The translations under genes and the position numbers were made by a program. The notes under the pieces are model-generated. The model was not told where the DNA came from. It saw only the letters and a list, made by a program, of their open reading frames with translations, and searched no databases. This document shows, piece after piece, positions 1-7,952 of a DNA stretch of 64,000 bases. Origin of the DNA: Candidatus Gastranaerophilales bacterium (GTDB lineage Bacteria > Cyanobacteriota > Vampirovibrionia > Gastranaerophilales > Gastranaerophilaceae). Location: contig CALVEH010000002.1 in the NCBI GenBank assembly GCA_944326545.1, positions 284,961-348,960 of the forward strand. The letters are read 5' to 3'. How positions within the stretch are numbered: the first letter of the stretch is position 1; each line of letters begins with the position of its first letter.

Positions 1-1596
1 CATTATGAAGATATAAAGTCTTCTTTTTACGCACTTATAGAACTTGATTTTATTTTTGCAAAAGCAAAATATTCAACAAGCATTGATGCTTGCGAAGCAG
101 AAATAGCAACAGAACCTGTTATTGAACTTAAATCTATGAAAAACCCTGTATTACTCTCAATACTTGATAAAGTTGTCGAGAATGATTTTTCAATAGGTTC
201 ACCATACAAATCAATAATCATTACAGGTTCAAACGCAGGCGGTAAAACAGTAGTTTTAAAAACTGTAGCTCTTGCAATAGCAATGACAAGAGCGGGATTG
301 CACATCCCTTGTTTTAGTGCAAAAGTTTACCCATTTAAAAAGTTATTTGCTGAGATCGGTGACGACCAAAGCATTGTTCAAAGCTTGTCAACGTTTTCTT
401 CTCACGTTAAAAACATAAAAGAAATATTAGACAACGCCGACTCTGAAACATTCATATTAATAGACGAAATTGCAGCAGGTACTGACCCAAAAGAAGGAGC
501 CAGCCTTGCTAAAGCGGTTATGGAAACATTTGTTGAAAAAGGTGCGTTATCACTTATTACAACCCACTTTAACGAATTAAAATCATTACCTTTTAACAAC
601 AACCTGTTTCAAAACGCATCAGTAGATTTTGACGTAGAGACACTGCAACCGACTTATAAACTAAGAATCGGAGTGCCGGGTGCATCTAACGCTTTTGCTA
701 TTGCACAAAACTTCGGTATAGATTCATCAATTATTGAAAAAGCAAAACTAAATTACGAATCTGAAAGAACTGACGAGTCCAAACTGTTGGGAGAACTTCA
801 GGAAAAATACTCTGAGCTAAACCGTTTGACAGAAGAGGCCCAAAAACTAAAAACAGAATCCGAAGCAAAATACAAAGAGTATAACGAGCTATTTGAAAAC
901 CTTAATGCTCAAAAAAGAAAAACACTTAAAGATTACAAACGCAGATATGAAGACAATCTGCAAGAAGCAAAAGGTCAGATTAAAAAGGTTTTGGAAAATC
1001 TGAACCACCACAAATCAAAAGAAAACGCCATAAATTCTTACAAAAAACTATCTCAAAAAGGTTCAAAAGCGGCCCAAGCACTGGCAAAAGAATTTGAACA
1101 GGTGGACGTTAAGTACGAAGAACTTACACAAGAAGATATTAAAATCGGCGCAAAAGCCATAATAAAAGGCTTGGACCAAGACGTAACAATAGAATCTTTG
1201 CCTGACAAAAACGGAAACTTGCAAGTTCTTGTTGGACAGCTAAAATCCACAATTAACATAAAAAAACTGGCTAAAAATCTTAAGAGACAAAAAGATATTA
1301 TTAAAAAGAAAATCATCATCAGCTCATCTAAAGTGTCAATTCAACGAACAAACATGTCACCCAAAATAGACTTGAGAGGCTACAGAATCGATGATGCTCT
1401 TAACGAGTTAGATTTATTCCTAGACAAAGCCAGCATGGTCAATTTGTCTTATGTTGAGATAGTACACGGACATGGGACAGGTCAATTACGTTCCGCTATA
1501 AGAGATTATTTGAGTGATTCTCCATACGTTGCTAAATTCCGCCAAGGCGAAGACGGAGAAGGCGGAAACGGTGTAACTTTTGTAGATTTAAATTAA
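1..1596 (+). CDS. mutS2: Endonuclease MutS2, 5'-truncated by window edge
   Basis: The frame is open from base 1, so the gene begins upstream of the window; the first in-window Met (136) is internal. The visible part has the MutS-family ATPase Walker A (ITGSNAGGKT, about bases 220-250), a Walker B segment (FILIDEIAAGTDP) and the following TTHF motif. A long charged coiled-coil comes next, then a C-terminal Smr domain starting DLRGYRIDDA and including the HGHGTGQLR motif. The ATPase-coiled coil-Smr order separates MutS2 from mismatch-repair MutS. MutS2 is known from other bacteria to act on branched DNA and on collided ribosomes. The gene converges on the next one with a 4-nt overlap of the coding ends. 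Confidence 0.95.
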   Translation, partial: HYEDIKSSFYALIELDFIFAKAKYSTSIDACEAEIATEPVIELKSMKNPVLLSILDKVVENDFSIGSPYKSIIITGSNAGGKTVVLKTVALAIAMTRAGLHIPCFSAKVYPFKKLFAEIGDDQSIVQSLSTFSSHVKNIKEILDNADSETFILIDEIAAGTDPKEGASLAKAVMETFVEKGALSLITTHFNELKSLPFNNNLFQNASVDFDVETLQPTYKLRIGVPGASNAFAIAQNFGIDSSIIEKAKLNYESERTDESKLLGELQEKYSELNRLTEEAQKLKTESEAKYKEYNELFENLNAQKRKTLKDYKRRYEDNLQEAKGQIKKVLENLNHHKSKENAINSYKKLSQKGSKAAQALAKEFEQVDVKYEELTQEDIKIGAKAIIKGLDQDVTIESLPDKNGNLQVLVGQLKSTINIKKLAKNLKRQKDIIKKKIIISSSKVSIQRTNMSPKIDLRGYRIDDALNELDLFLDKASMVNLSYVEIVHGHGTGQLRSAIRDYLSDSPYVAKFRQGEDGEGGNGVTFVDLN

Positions 1597-2801
1597 AGTC
1601 CGATTTTTTGGTTCAATTTTAACTCATCAATCAAAGAAAGTACGGAATACAATTCTTCAAAAAGTTCGACAAAGGTTTTGCTTGTAGTCTTTTTGGAAAT
1701 ATTACCCATCGCAAACAAATCCTTATTAACGCCTAAAATCAGATATAACTTGTCATTTTTAAACTCTGCTCTTATATATTCAGCTTTAAAAGCTGTTTTG
1801 ATTTTTAAGAATCGTTCTATAAAAGCCGTAGTTAAAAGATATCTCGCTTCAATTTGGTCTGTTGATTCAACTTTATATATGCTGTTAAATCTTGTATCTT
1901 CCAAACGGACTTCTTGAAGATCAGCTCTTTTTCTGAATTTCAATTTTTTATTTGTTAATGCTTTTTCATACACACAAGTATTGCCATGAAAATTTTTATT
2001 CATATCCAATTCAACAATCAAACATCTCATTGATCCGGTGATAATGAAATAAGCAAAAACTAATATTATTGGAAGAAGAATCATCAACAAAATTGTGATA
2101 AACGTAAAAAAACCTGCAACAGCTTGACTAAATATAGACAATATAGAAATAAAAAGAGTAATTATTATACTACATATAAGAATATAAATTGGAGATACAA
2201 AAGCAAAAACAAAAGCAAAAAAAAGCACTGTAAGAAGATTTATTGCCTTATAACCTATTTTGGTTTCCAATAATCTAACACCAACGTTATGGTAAAAGCC
2301 TTCTATAGTATCATCTATAGAAAATAAATGGAATATAGGCATTACCCTCAACATTGTTAATGTTTTATATATTAGCTTATTCTGTTCAGATATCCTTTTA
2401 ACTTGTTTTCTTTGTTCATATTCATTGCCATCCATTAGCGAAGAAGATTTGGACCATTTAAACTCACCAAACAAAGACAAAAATTCAGGCATTAATTCAG
2501 ATTTTAAATTGTTTTCATAGTCCATCTCAACTTTAACGGTTGATCCTATACCATTTCTTAAAAAAATTATAAGTAGAGGGACAAAAACCAAAAGCGCACC
2601 AACAAATTTTAAAGTTTTAAACCCGACTAGGATTAGTATAAACCCAACCAATATAGCATTAACAGCATACACATTGTATTTATCTTGATTTCTTTTCTGC
2701 TCGTAATCCGGCAATAGCGGAGCAGCTTTTTTATAATAAAACTGCTGAAACTCTTTTATAAGCTCTTGCTTAGTTTTTCCTAAATAATTTAAACTATCCA
2801 T
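1593..2801 (-). CDS. DUF3137-like membrane protein
   Basis: A 402-residue protein. It has an N-terminal hydrophilic helix, a hydrophobic pair at about residues 48-85, a soluble loop and a second hydrophobic block at about 185-260. The C-terminal soluble domain contains RYLLTTAFIERFLK and a later LILGVNKDLFAMG segment. This architecture resembles DUF3137 proteins, whose function is unknown. A TATAAT box lies 9 nt before the ATG and no Shine-Dalgarno sequence is visible, so the leader would be extremely short. The 3' end overlaps the mutS2 stop by 4 nt in convergent orientation. Confidence 0.6.
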   Translation of the reverse strand: MDSLNYLGKTKQELIKEFQQFYYKKAAPLLPDYEQKRNQDKYNVYAVNAILVGFILILVGFKTLKFVGALLVFVPLLIIFLRNGIGSTVKVEMDYENNLKSELMPEFLSLFGEFKWSKSSSLMDGNEYEQRKQVKRISEQNKLIYKTLTMLRVMPIFHLFSIDDTIEGFYHNVGVRLLETKIGYKAINLLTVLFFAFVFAFVSPIYILICSIIITLFISILSIFSQAVAGFFTFITILLMILLPIILVFAYFIITGSMRCLIVELDMNKNFHGNTCVYEKALTNKKLKFRKRADLQEVRLEDTRFNSIYKVESTDQIEARYLLTTAFIERFLKIKTAFKAEYIRAEFKNDKLYLILGVNKDLFAMGNISKKTTSKTFVELFEELYSVLSLIDELKLNQKIGL

Positions 2802-2830
2802 AATACTGGAATTATATAAATTTTTTAGAA

Positions 2831-2896
2831 CTATATCAAGTCAGCAGGGCTAAATTTTTTATTACGGTTTAAAAATCTTACTAACAATGCTCTCAT
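2831..2896 (-). CDS. Possible 21-residue basic small ORF
   Basis: An ATG-initiated minus-strand frame of 21 codons encodes MRALLVRFLN followed by a basic, polar tail. A purine-rich AGAGAG lies about 8-13 nt upstream of the ATG. It sits downstream (on the minus strand) of the AGTATATACT palindrome and upstream of the DUF3137 gene, so it could be a leader peptide or a small protein. Length alone gives no support; only its position after the repeated promoter-like block makes it worth listing. I do not recognise it. Confidence 0.2.
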   Translation of the reverse strand: MRALLVRFLNRNKKFSPADLI

Positions 2897-3054
2897 GCTT
2901 TTCTCTCTTAATTTCTCTTACATATATATAAAGTATATACTTCACTAAAAATTGCCTTTTTTGTCATGCATTTTCTATATATTTGTTAACAAAAAGGTGA
3001 AAACGCCGTCAGTAGTGAGCTTTCAAAAAAAATAAAAAAATAATAAAAAAACTG

Positions 3055-3082
3055 TTTACAAAAAATATTGTCTTGCTATAAT
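3055..3082 (+). promoter_or_regulatory. Sigma70-type promoter of tRNA-Asn
   Basis: TTTACA (3055-3060), a 16-nt spacer and a perfect TATAAT (3077-3082), ending 35 nt before the first base of the tRNA. Confidence 0.7.
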
Positions 3083-3117
3083 AATTTATACAAGGTCAGT
3101 GAAGACCGCTGAGATAT

Positions 3118-3192
<75 letters not shown>

Positions 3193-3201
3193 TTTTAAAA
3201 G

Positions 3202-3227
3202 AGAAGGCGTTAAGCCTTCTTTTTTTG
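3202..3227 (+). terminator. Rho-independent terminator after tRNA-Asn
   Basis: A 7-bp stem AGAAGGC/GCCTTCT with loop GTTAA, followed by a run of about ten T. Confidence 0.8.
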
Positions 3228-3383
3228 TGTTTTTTGCTTGCTGGGACTCTCACGATTCGGATTTTATTCTAAAATCCTCACGGTTCTCCCCTCCATTGGC
3301 TCTTAAATACTACAGCTATACTTATATTTTTACCACACGCAAAACGATACTTAATCGTTTTGCTACTCGCCAACGGAGTCCTT

Positions 3384-3400
3384 CACCCGAGGAGCCATTT
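3384..3400 (+). repeat. Partial duplicate of tRNA-Asn 3' end
   Basis: CACCCGAGGAGCCATTT is identical to 3179-3195, covering the acceptor 3' strand, the CCA and 3 nt of trailer. The upstream part is not a tRNA. It could be an integration scar (att-like) or a decayed tandem tRNA. The intervening segment carries two hairpins (3259-3277, and one with GCAAAACGAT/ATCGTTTTGC arms near 3340-3365) but no gene. Confidence 0.7.
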
Positions 3401-3440
3401 AAACTTTTAGGGAGTCATTTTTTGTGCTTTTGATAAAGTA

Positions 3441-3468
3441 TTGATATTAGAAATCAAAGTGCTAGAAT
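3441..3468 (+). promoter_or_regulatory. Sigma70-type promoter of tRNA-Gln
   Basis: TTGATA (3441-3446), a 16-nt spacer and TAGAAT (3463-3468), located 14 nt before the tRNA. Confidence 0.65.
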
Positions 3469-3482
3469 ATAGCTGTAAACAT

Positions 3483-3556
3483 TCCGGGATCGTCTAACGG
3501 CAGGACAGGTGACTCTGGATCATCTAATCGTGGTTCGAATCCATGTCCCGGAGCCA
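3483..3556 (+). tRNA. tRNA-Gln (CTG)
   Basis: The acceptor stem TCCGGGA/TCCCGGA closes. The anticodon stem GGTGA/TCATC carries loop CTCTGGA, giving anticodon CTG. The T-arm contains GGTTCGAATCC. CCA is encoded at 3554-3556. A second isoacceptor (TTG) is presumably elsewhere. Together with gatA in this window, this suggests Gln-tRNA formation by amidation. Confidence 0.92.
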
Positions 3557-3696
3557 ATAAAATCTCATAACATGCCTGTTTTTTATTCAAGTTTTTTAAT
3601 CCTATATTCGGCACGACTATAAAAACAAAATCTTTTATGTTTTAATATAATTCTTGTCTGGGAATTACATTAATAACATTCGAAAGGTTATGGATT

Positions 3697-4014
3697 ATGC
3701 CGATAAATGCAGTATCTCCCGTAAGTTTTAAGGGAGTATATTATACAAAGAGCGCAGAAGCTTTGTGTTCACCAAAAGCAAAACAAAAAATCAGCGCATT
3801 AGCCAAAGATCCTCGTTCTAATTACGAAAAAGATGTTTTTGTAGAAGCGTTTTCACCTGAAAACAACGCCGAACCTGTTGTAAAGGTAGATGTTTATAAC
3901 TTATATGCGCCTATTTATAAATACGGTGTATTAGAAAGCATAGACAGAGTGCACGAAAAAACATATTTCCGCTCAGCAAAAGATTTTGGCGCAGTGCCTA
4001 TGACAAGAAAATAA
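3697..4014 (+). CDS. Small protein with N-terminal SFKG motif
   Basis: A 105-residue protein of unknown function. It begins MPINAVSPVSFKG, the short N-terminal motif shared with the proteins at 11015, 18482, 19357 and 43802. The body is mixed alpha/beta in composition and lacks a signal peptide or membrane segment. An AAAGG Shine-Dalgarno lies 8 nt upstream of the ATG. The gene ends directly against dapB in convergent orientation (stop codons adjacent). Confidence 0.75.
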   Translation: MPINAVSPVSFKGVYYTKSAEALCSPKAKQKISALAKDPRSNYEKDVFVEAFSPENNAEPVVKVDVYNLYAPIYKYGVLESIDRVHEKTYFRSAKDFGAVPMTRK

Positions 4015-4797
4015 CTACATTATATTTTCAAGGCCGTAGATAAATTCATTGTGCTCGGCAATGTATTTAACAGCGAGTTTTACTCCATCCATATAGCATT
4101 TTCTGTCCATAGAATCGTGTCTGATTTTAAACAGCTGACCGGAAGCACCGAACAAAACTTCTTGAGAAGCAATATATCCTGGCATTCTTACAGAGTGAAT
4201 GTGAATATCAGAGTATGACTTTCCGCCTCGTGAACCTTCAATTGTTTCTGTTTCTTCGCAGTTGCCTTGAGTGAATGTCATTTTACCTGTTTCTGCCATC
4301 ATCAATGCTGTTTTAATTGCCGTACCTGATGGTGCATCTTTCTTTTGGTTGTGATGGAGTTCAATAATTTCTGCATTATCAAAATATTTAGCAGCCTGTT
4401 TAGCAAACATCATCATCAATACAGCACCAGTAGAAAAGTTTGGAGCAATTAAACAGCCCAAGCCTTTTATTTGCGTGAGTTCTTTTAATTCTTGTATCTG
4501 TTCATCAGACAAGCCAGTTGTACCAATTACTGGTCTTACACCGTTTTCAAGACATATTTTTGCATTTTCAAAAACGTATTTTGGCTGAGTAAAGTCAACC
4601 ATAACATCAGGTTTGTGGATTTCTATAGCTGATTTTAAATCGCCTATAATACGAACTTCCTTATCAGCACATATTTCTCCGTCGATATTTATTTTATCAA
4701 CAGCGCAAACAAGCTTTAGATTTTCATCTTTACATACAGCTTCAACAACTTCTTTACCCATTTTGCCCATTGCACCTGTTACGCCGACTTTTATCAT
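4015..4797 (-). CDS. dapB: 4-hydroxy-tetrahydrodipicolinate reductase
   Basis: 260 residues, normal for DapB, which reduces the DHDPS product with NAD(P)H in lysine and diaminopimelate synthesis. The N-terminal Rossmann motif is GVTGAMGKMGKE. The VDFTQP and GTTGLS segments are present. The signature ELHHNQKKDAPSGTA contains the catalytic His pair and the substrate-binding Lys. A GGAG ribosome site lies 8 nt before the ATG. It is monocistronic here, away from dapA. Confidence 0.96.
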   Translation of the reverse strand: MIKVGVTGAMGKMGKEVVEAVCKDENLKLVCAVDKINIDGEICADKEVRIIGDLKSAIEIHKPDVMVDFTQPKYVFENAKICLENGVRPVIGTTGLSDEQIQELKELTQIKGLGCLIAPNFSTGAVLMMMFAKQAAKYFDNAEIIELHHNQKKDAPSGTAIKTALMMAETGKMTFTQGNCEETETIEGSRGGKSYSDIHIHSVRMPGYIASQEVLFGASGQLFKIRHDSMDRKCYMDGVKLAVKYIAEHNEFIYGLENIM

Positions 4798-4997
4798 AAA
4801 TATCTCCGTTTCTTATTTCTTTTAAATCATCATACACAAAATTTTAATAAAATTTTATTATCCATGCAATTATGCTCTTAAAAAAATTGAGTTAAAAAAA
4901 ATTTTTTTTGTGCAAACTTTATGAAAATAAAAATTTTTTAAAACAGATAAAAAAACTCTCAATCTTAAAAAAGCTTGTGTATTAATTATTTTCGGTT

Positions 4998-5031
4998 ATG
5001 CGAACGCAATGCGATCGCTATGCGTTCGCAT
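4998..5031. repeat. Inverted repeat enclosing GCGATCGC
   Basis: ATGCGAACGCA (4998-5008) pairs perfectly with TGCGTTCGCAT (5021-5031). The 12-nt loop contains the palindrome GCGATCGC. It stands out as a GC-rich island in AT-rich sequence. Confidence 0.75.
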
Positions 5032-5132
5032 TGCTATAAAAGAAAAGAAAGAAAAAGAAAGTAAATAAAATAAAAAAAAGAAAAGAAAAGAAAGAAAAAG
5101 ATAACCTTAATCTTTTATCTCACTTCTCATAG

Positions 5133-5175
5133 AAAGAGCCTCTCACGTTTTTAAGATGTGGAGGCTCTTTTTAAG
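5133..5175 (+). terminator. Terminator-like hairpin with no obvious upstream gene
   Basis: AAAGAGCCTC (5133-5142) pairs with GAGGCTCTTT (5161-5170), with an inner CAC/GTG pair and a T-rich tail. No plus-strand gene lies upstream within this spacer, so it may end an unannotated transcript or act as a leader element of the mutase gene. Confidence 0.55.
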
Positions 5176-5273
5176 CTATCTTCTACACCTGCAAACTGTT
5201 TTAAAATCGTACCCAAACGGGTACAATTTCTGTTCTAGGCGTAAAATCCCTATACATCAAATAAGGAATCAAG

Positions 5274-5279
5274 TATAAT
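5274..5279 (+). promoter_or_regulatory. -10 box of phosphohexomutase gene
   Basis: A perfect TATAAT. A weak -35 candidate TATACA (5251-5256) lies 17 nt upstream. The predicted leader is about 55 nt and contains GGAG 8-11 nt before the start codon. Confidence 0.5.
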
Positions 5280-5342
5280 AAAAAAGTGTCTGATTACAAA
5301 AAGATGACACTGTAATAAATAAACACTTGGAGAACGTTAATA

Positions 5343-7616
5343 ATGAATAAACAAGCACACAGTACTTTAGAACAATCTTTATTTGACTCAGTTGATTCTA
5401 AAACACCTGATTATATAAAACAAGACAAACTCGTAAACCTCGACGATAAAGGTGATATTGTTTTTAGACTGAAAAAAGAACACCTAAATCCATACGATAG
5501 TGAGGTTAACCCCGCCGGTTTAAATTTAAAAGAATGGTTCAAGAACTACGCTAAAGAAGCAGAAGTTTCTACAGCAGGTATCAGAGGCCCTCAAAATATT
5601 CTTTACCCTCACGATACAAGATTCCCCATCAACATGATAGGTATTATGCTTGCTACAGAAGCAAAAGCTCTTGTTGCAAAAGAATTGTACCCTAACACAG
5701 AACTCGTAAAACTTGCAGGCTGTGAAGTACGTTACAACTCTCAAGATTTCTTAGAGCTTATTGCTCGTGTACAAGCTGCACACGGTATAAAAACAATTGT
5801 TCCGCAAGGCAGAAAAACCATTCCTATCTGGATGGCATCTTTCTTGGCGTTTAAACTTGATTTGCTAGGTGGTGAATACATTACATCAAGCCACGGTATT
5901 TCTGTTAAAAACGCAACAAAAGACCTTAACTCACAAGGCAGCCAATACTTGCCTGAAGAGTCTATGCTCTTTGTTAACAAAATCAAATACATTTTTGAAC
6001 AAGTTGAACAAAACGGCTACTACGATATTAAAATTGCAGCAAACGACAACCCTCTCATCAGCGAAGCAATGATGAAAGAGCTCGATGACGGTGTAAAGCT
6101 CTACAAAGAATACCTTCTTGACGGGGTTGCAAAAGACGCAAACCTCAACCTTATCAAAGATTTAAAAGAAAAAATCGTTATCGAAAATGTTGGCGGTTCA
6201 GCTTACAGAACTCTAAGCAGAATCTTAAAGGCTTTAGACATAGATTCTCATTTTGTTTGGATGAACAAAGAAGAAGATCCGTTCTTCCACGGTATAGGCA
6301 AATACGATGTTGACCCTAAAGGCAACAAAACTTTCTACGATTATTCTGTTGATGCCACAGTTATTTCAAAAGACAAAGACGGAAAGCCTTACTTCCCTGT
6401 AATTAAATCGCTTCATTACGACGAAAAACTCAAAGATTCTCCAATTGGAACAGTAGTTCTAATCACAGACCCTGACCACGACAGATTAACAGTTTGTCAA
6501 ATAGAAGCAGAAGACAAAAAAGACTTCTTAAAATCTCTCGGAGTTGATTATGTTGAGCTTGGCAACGGCAGAATCTTGACAGTATTCACTGCTAACCAAT
6601 CATTCCTTATGATTATGGATTTTTGGGCAGACAGCTTAAAAAGAGAAGGTTTATTTGACAAACACCCGAGATTCATCATCAAAACAACAGCCTCAGCACG
6701 TTCTTGGGATGAATGGGCTAAGAAAAACAACATAAAAGTTGTTAACGTTCCTGTCGGTTTTAAAGAAATCGCAAACATAATGAAAAAAGTTGAAAAACAA
6801 ATTAACGATAATCCTCAAAAAGAAGTTGTTGTTACAGATGTTTTGGGCAACGATATAAACCTTGGTGTTAACCCAAAACTCGTATTTGGTGGTGAAGAAT
6901 CAGGCGGTATGATTATAGGTTCTGAGTCTTTAATCACTTCTCACTCAGGCAGAAAAGCCATTGCAATGAGAGAAAAAAGTGCAACAGAAGCTATCGTTGT
7001 TGCGTCAGCTCTTACTTCTTATCTTGAAAAAGAAGGCAAAACAATGTCTGAATACCTTAATGACGTATTCAACAAAAACGCTATTATTTCAAAATTCGAT
7101 ATAAGAGAAGATATTGCATACTACAACGAGTCAGAACCTGATATCGAAAAGCTAAAAAAAGCTAAAGTTGAAGGCGAAGCTCTTAGAACTAAAAACGATG
7201 TATTCTATTTAACAATGGCCGTTGCTAAAAAAGACGGAAAAATGACACTCGAACAAATAAGAGAAATCCTCTCCGATACATTCAAAGAGCTTGATTTCAC
7301 AAACCTTATTGATGTCAAATTTGTTGGTGACGGAACATATCTTGAATTTGATGACAAGTTTATCGAAATCCGTCCATCAGGTACTGATGCAAAAACAAAA
7401 GCATACGGTGCAGGTGCGTCTAAAGAAGTTATCAAAAAGTTTGCGCAAATTATGGGCAACTACTCAGGTGATTTGACAGATTTGTACAAAAAACATGTTG
7501 ATATGAACCTCTATGAAAACGCAAAAGAATTATCGCTAAAAGATTATGCAGAATTTACAAACAAAGACGCTAACAACGAAAAGTTTGTAGTTCCTGATTA
7601 TTCTTTTATTTTATAA
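5343..7616 (+). CDS. Alpha-D-phosphohexomutase (phosphoglucomutase/phosphomannomutase family)
   Basis: 757 residues, longer than the usual 450-600. Family landmarks appear in order: STAGIRGP (about 76-83), a metal loop DPDHDR (376-381), the sugar-binding GGEESGG (516-522) and the phosphate-binding RPSGT (677-681). The phosphoserine loop, normally TASHNP, reads TSSHG (181-185): the serine-histidine core is kept but the following Asn-Pro is lost. The extra length comes mainly from insertions in the first half. The likely role is interconversion of hexose 1- and 6-phosphates; substrate cannot be read from sequence. The start is supported by GGAG upstream. Confidence 0.85.
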   Translation: MNKQAHSTLEQSLFDSVDSKTPDYIKQDKLVNLDDKGDIVFRLKKEHLNPYDSEVNPAGLNLKEWFKNYAKEAEVSTAGIRGPQNILYPHDTRFPINMIGIMLATEAKALVAKELYPNTELVKLAGCEVRYNSQDFLELIARVQAAHGIKTIVPQGRKTIPIWMASFLAFKLDLLGGEYITSSHGISVKNATKDLNSQGSQYLPEESMLFVNKIKYIFEQVEQNGYYDIKIAANDNPLISEAMMKELDDGVKLYKEYLLDGVAKDANLNLIKDLKEKIVIENVGGSAYRTLSRILKALDIDSHFVWMNKEEDPFFHGIGKYDVDPKGNKTFYDYSVDATVISKDKDGKPYFPVIKSLHYDEKLKDSPIGTVVLITDPDHDRLTVCQIEAEDKKDFLKSLGVDYVELGNGRILTVFTANQSFLMIMDFWADSLKREGLFDKHPRFIIKTTASARSWDEWAKKNNIKVVNVPVGFKEIANIMKKVEKQINDNPQKEVVVTDVLGNDINLGVNPKLVFGGEESGGMIIGSESLITSHSGRKAIAMREKSATEAIVVASALTSYLEKEGKTMSEYLNDVFNKNAIISKFDIREDIAYYNESEPDIEKLKKAKVEGEALRTKNDVFYLTMAVAKKDGKMTLEQIREILSDTFKELDFTNLIDVKFVGDGTYLEFDDKFIEIRPSGTDAKTKAYGAGASKEVIKKFAQIMGNYSGDLTDLYKKHVDMNLYENAKELSLKDYAEFTNKDANNEKFVVPDYSFIL

Positions 7617-7706
7617 GGTTTCCTTATCTTGGCGGACTATGACAATTGAACACCTAATCTGTAGACAACAAGTCCACTTGTAGTTGTTTAGGGGCACAGC
7701 CCATTG

Positions 7707-7810
7707 AACTCGTCATTCTGAGGGAGTGCAACGACCGAAGAATCGCAAGAACTATTTGTCACACACCAAGTCTGTGCGATGTTTCGGCTTGCGCCTCAAC
7801 ATGACGAGTT
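7707..7810. repeat. Long imperfect palindromic repeat, MITE-like
   Basis: The ends AACTCGTCAT and ATGACGAGTT are perfect inverted repeats. The inner arms also match imperfectly (GCAACGACCGAAGAATCGCA against the complement of TGCGATGTTTCGGCTTGC), giving a fold of about 104 nt. A 22-bp part of the right arm (7786-7807) recurs exactly at 7911-7932. The sequence has the flavour of the dispersed GTCATTCTGAG repeats seen in many bacterial genomes. It has no coding capacity. Confidence 0.75.
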
Positions 7811-7864
7811 ATTTCTATATATCTCTATACAGCACACAAAAACTACGTTTTTGATTTAGCTTCC

Positions 7865-7905
7865 CTCTATTCAAAAGCTGACATTTAGTCACCTTTTGAA
7901 CAGAG
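7865..7905. repeat. 41-bp hairpin repeat, copy A
   Basis: Nested palindrome: CTCT/AGAG ends, TTCAAAAG/CTTTTGAA arms and a core CTGACATTTAGTCA. A diverged copy with the identical 14-nt core lies at 13573-13615. Confidence 0.65.
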
Positions 7906-7952
7906 TTCTTGGCTTGCGCCTCAACATGACGACAATGTCCTTTGGTACTTAC

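Larger units (their letters stand above)
2802..3117. other. AT-rich intergenic region with an AGTATATACT palindrome
   Basis: There is no convincing gene of normal length here. The stretch holds a palindrome AGTATATACT (2932-2941) embedded in a 25-bp block that recurs exactly near 21957-21980. It also holds a possible 21-codon minus-strand ORF (2831-2896) and the promoter of tRNA-Asn at its right end. Positions 3029-3060 are A-rich and low in complexity. Confidence 0.6.
4798..5342. other. Intergenic region with hairpins and purine-rich tract
   Basis: There is no gene of usual length. The stretch holds an 11-bp inverted repeat around the octamer GCGATCGC (4998-5031), a purine-only low-complexity tract (about 5038-5103) and a terminator-like hairpin (5133-5174). 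It also has a small GTACCC/GGGTAC hairpin near 5208-5223 and a TATAAT box (5274-5279) that probably serves the downstream mutase gene. Confidence 0.6.
7617..7952. other. Intergenic region filled with repeat elements
   Basis: No gene is visible between the convergent mutase and deoB. The space holds a long imperfect palindrome (7707-7810), a second copy of its right arm (7911-7932) and a 41-bp hairpin repeat (7865-7905) related to one after tRNA-Leu. Confidence 0.75.

Noticed and set aside
3227..3433. A 68-codon plus-strand ORF after tRNA-Asn
   Set aside because: It covers the tRNA 3'-end copy and two hairpins, has no ribosome site and an unremarkable composition.
5011..5018. HIP1 octamer GCGATCGC as proof of cyanobacterial origin
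   Set aside because: I noticed only this one copy, and it is part of a palindrome; a single octamer says nothing about lineage.
5038..5103. Purine-only tract as a triplex or regulatory element
   Set aside because: It is a low-complexity A/G run with no internal symmetry or repeated unit that would support a specific function.
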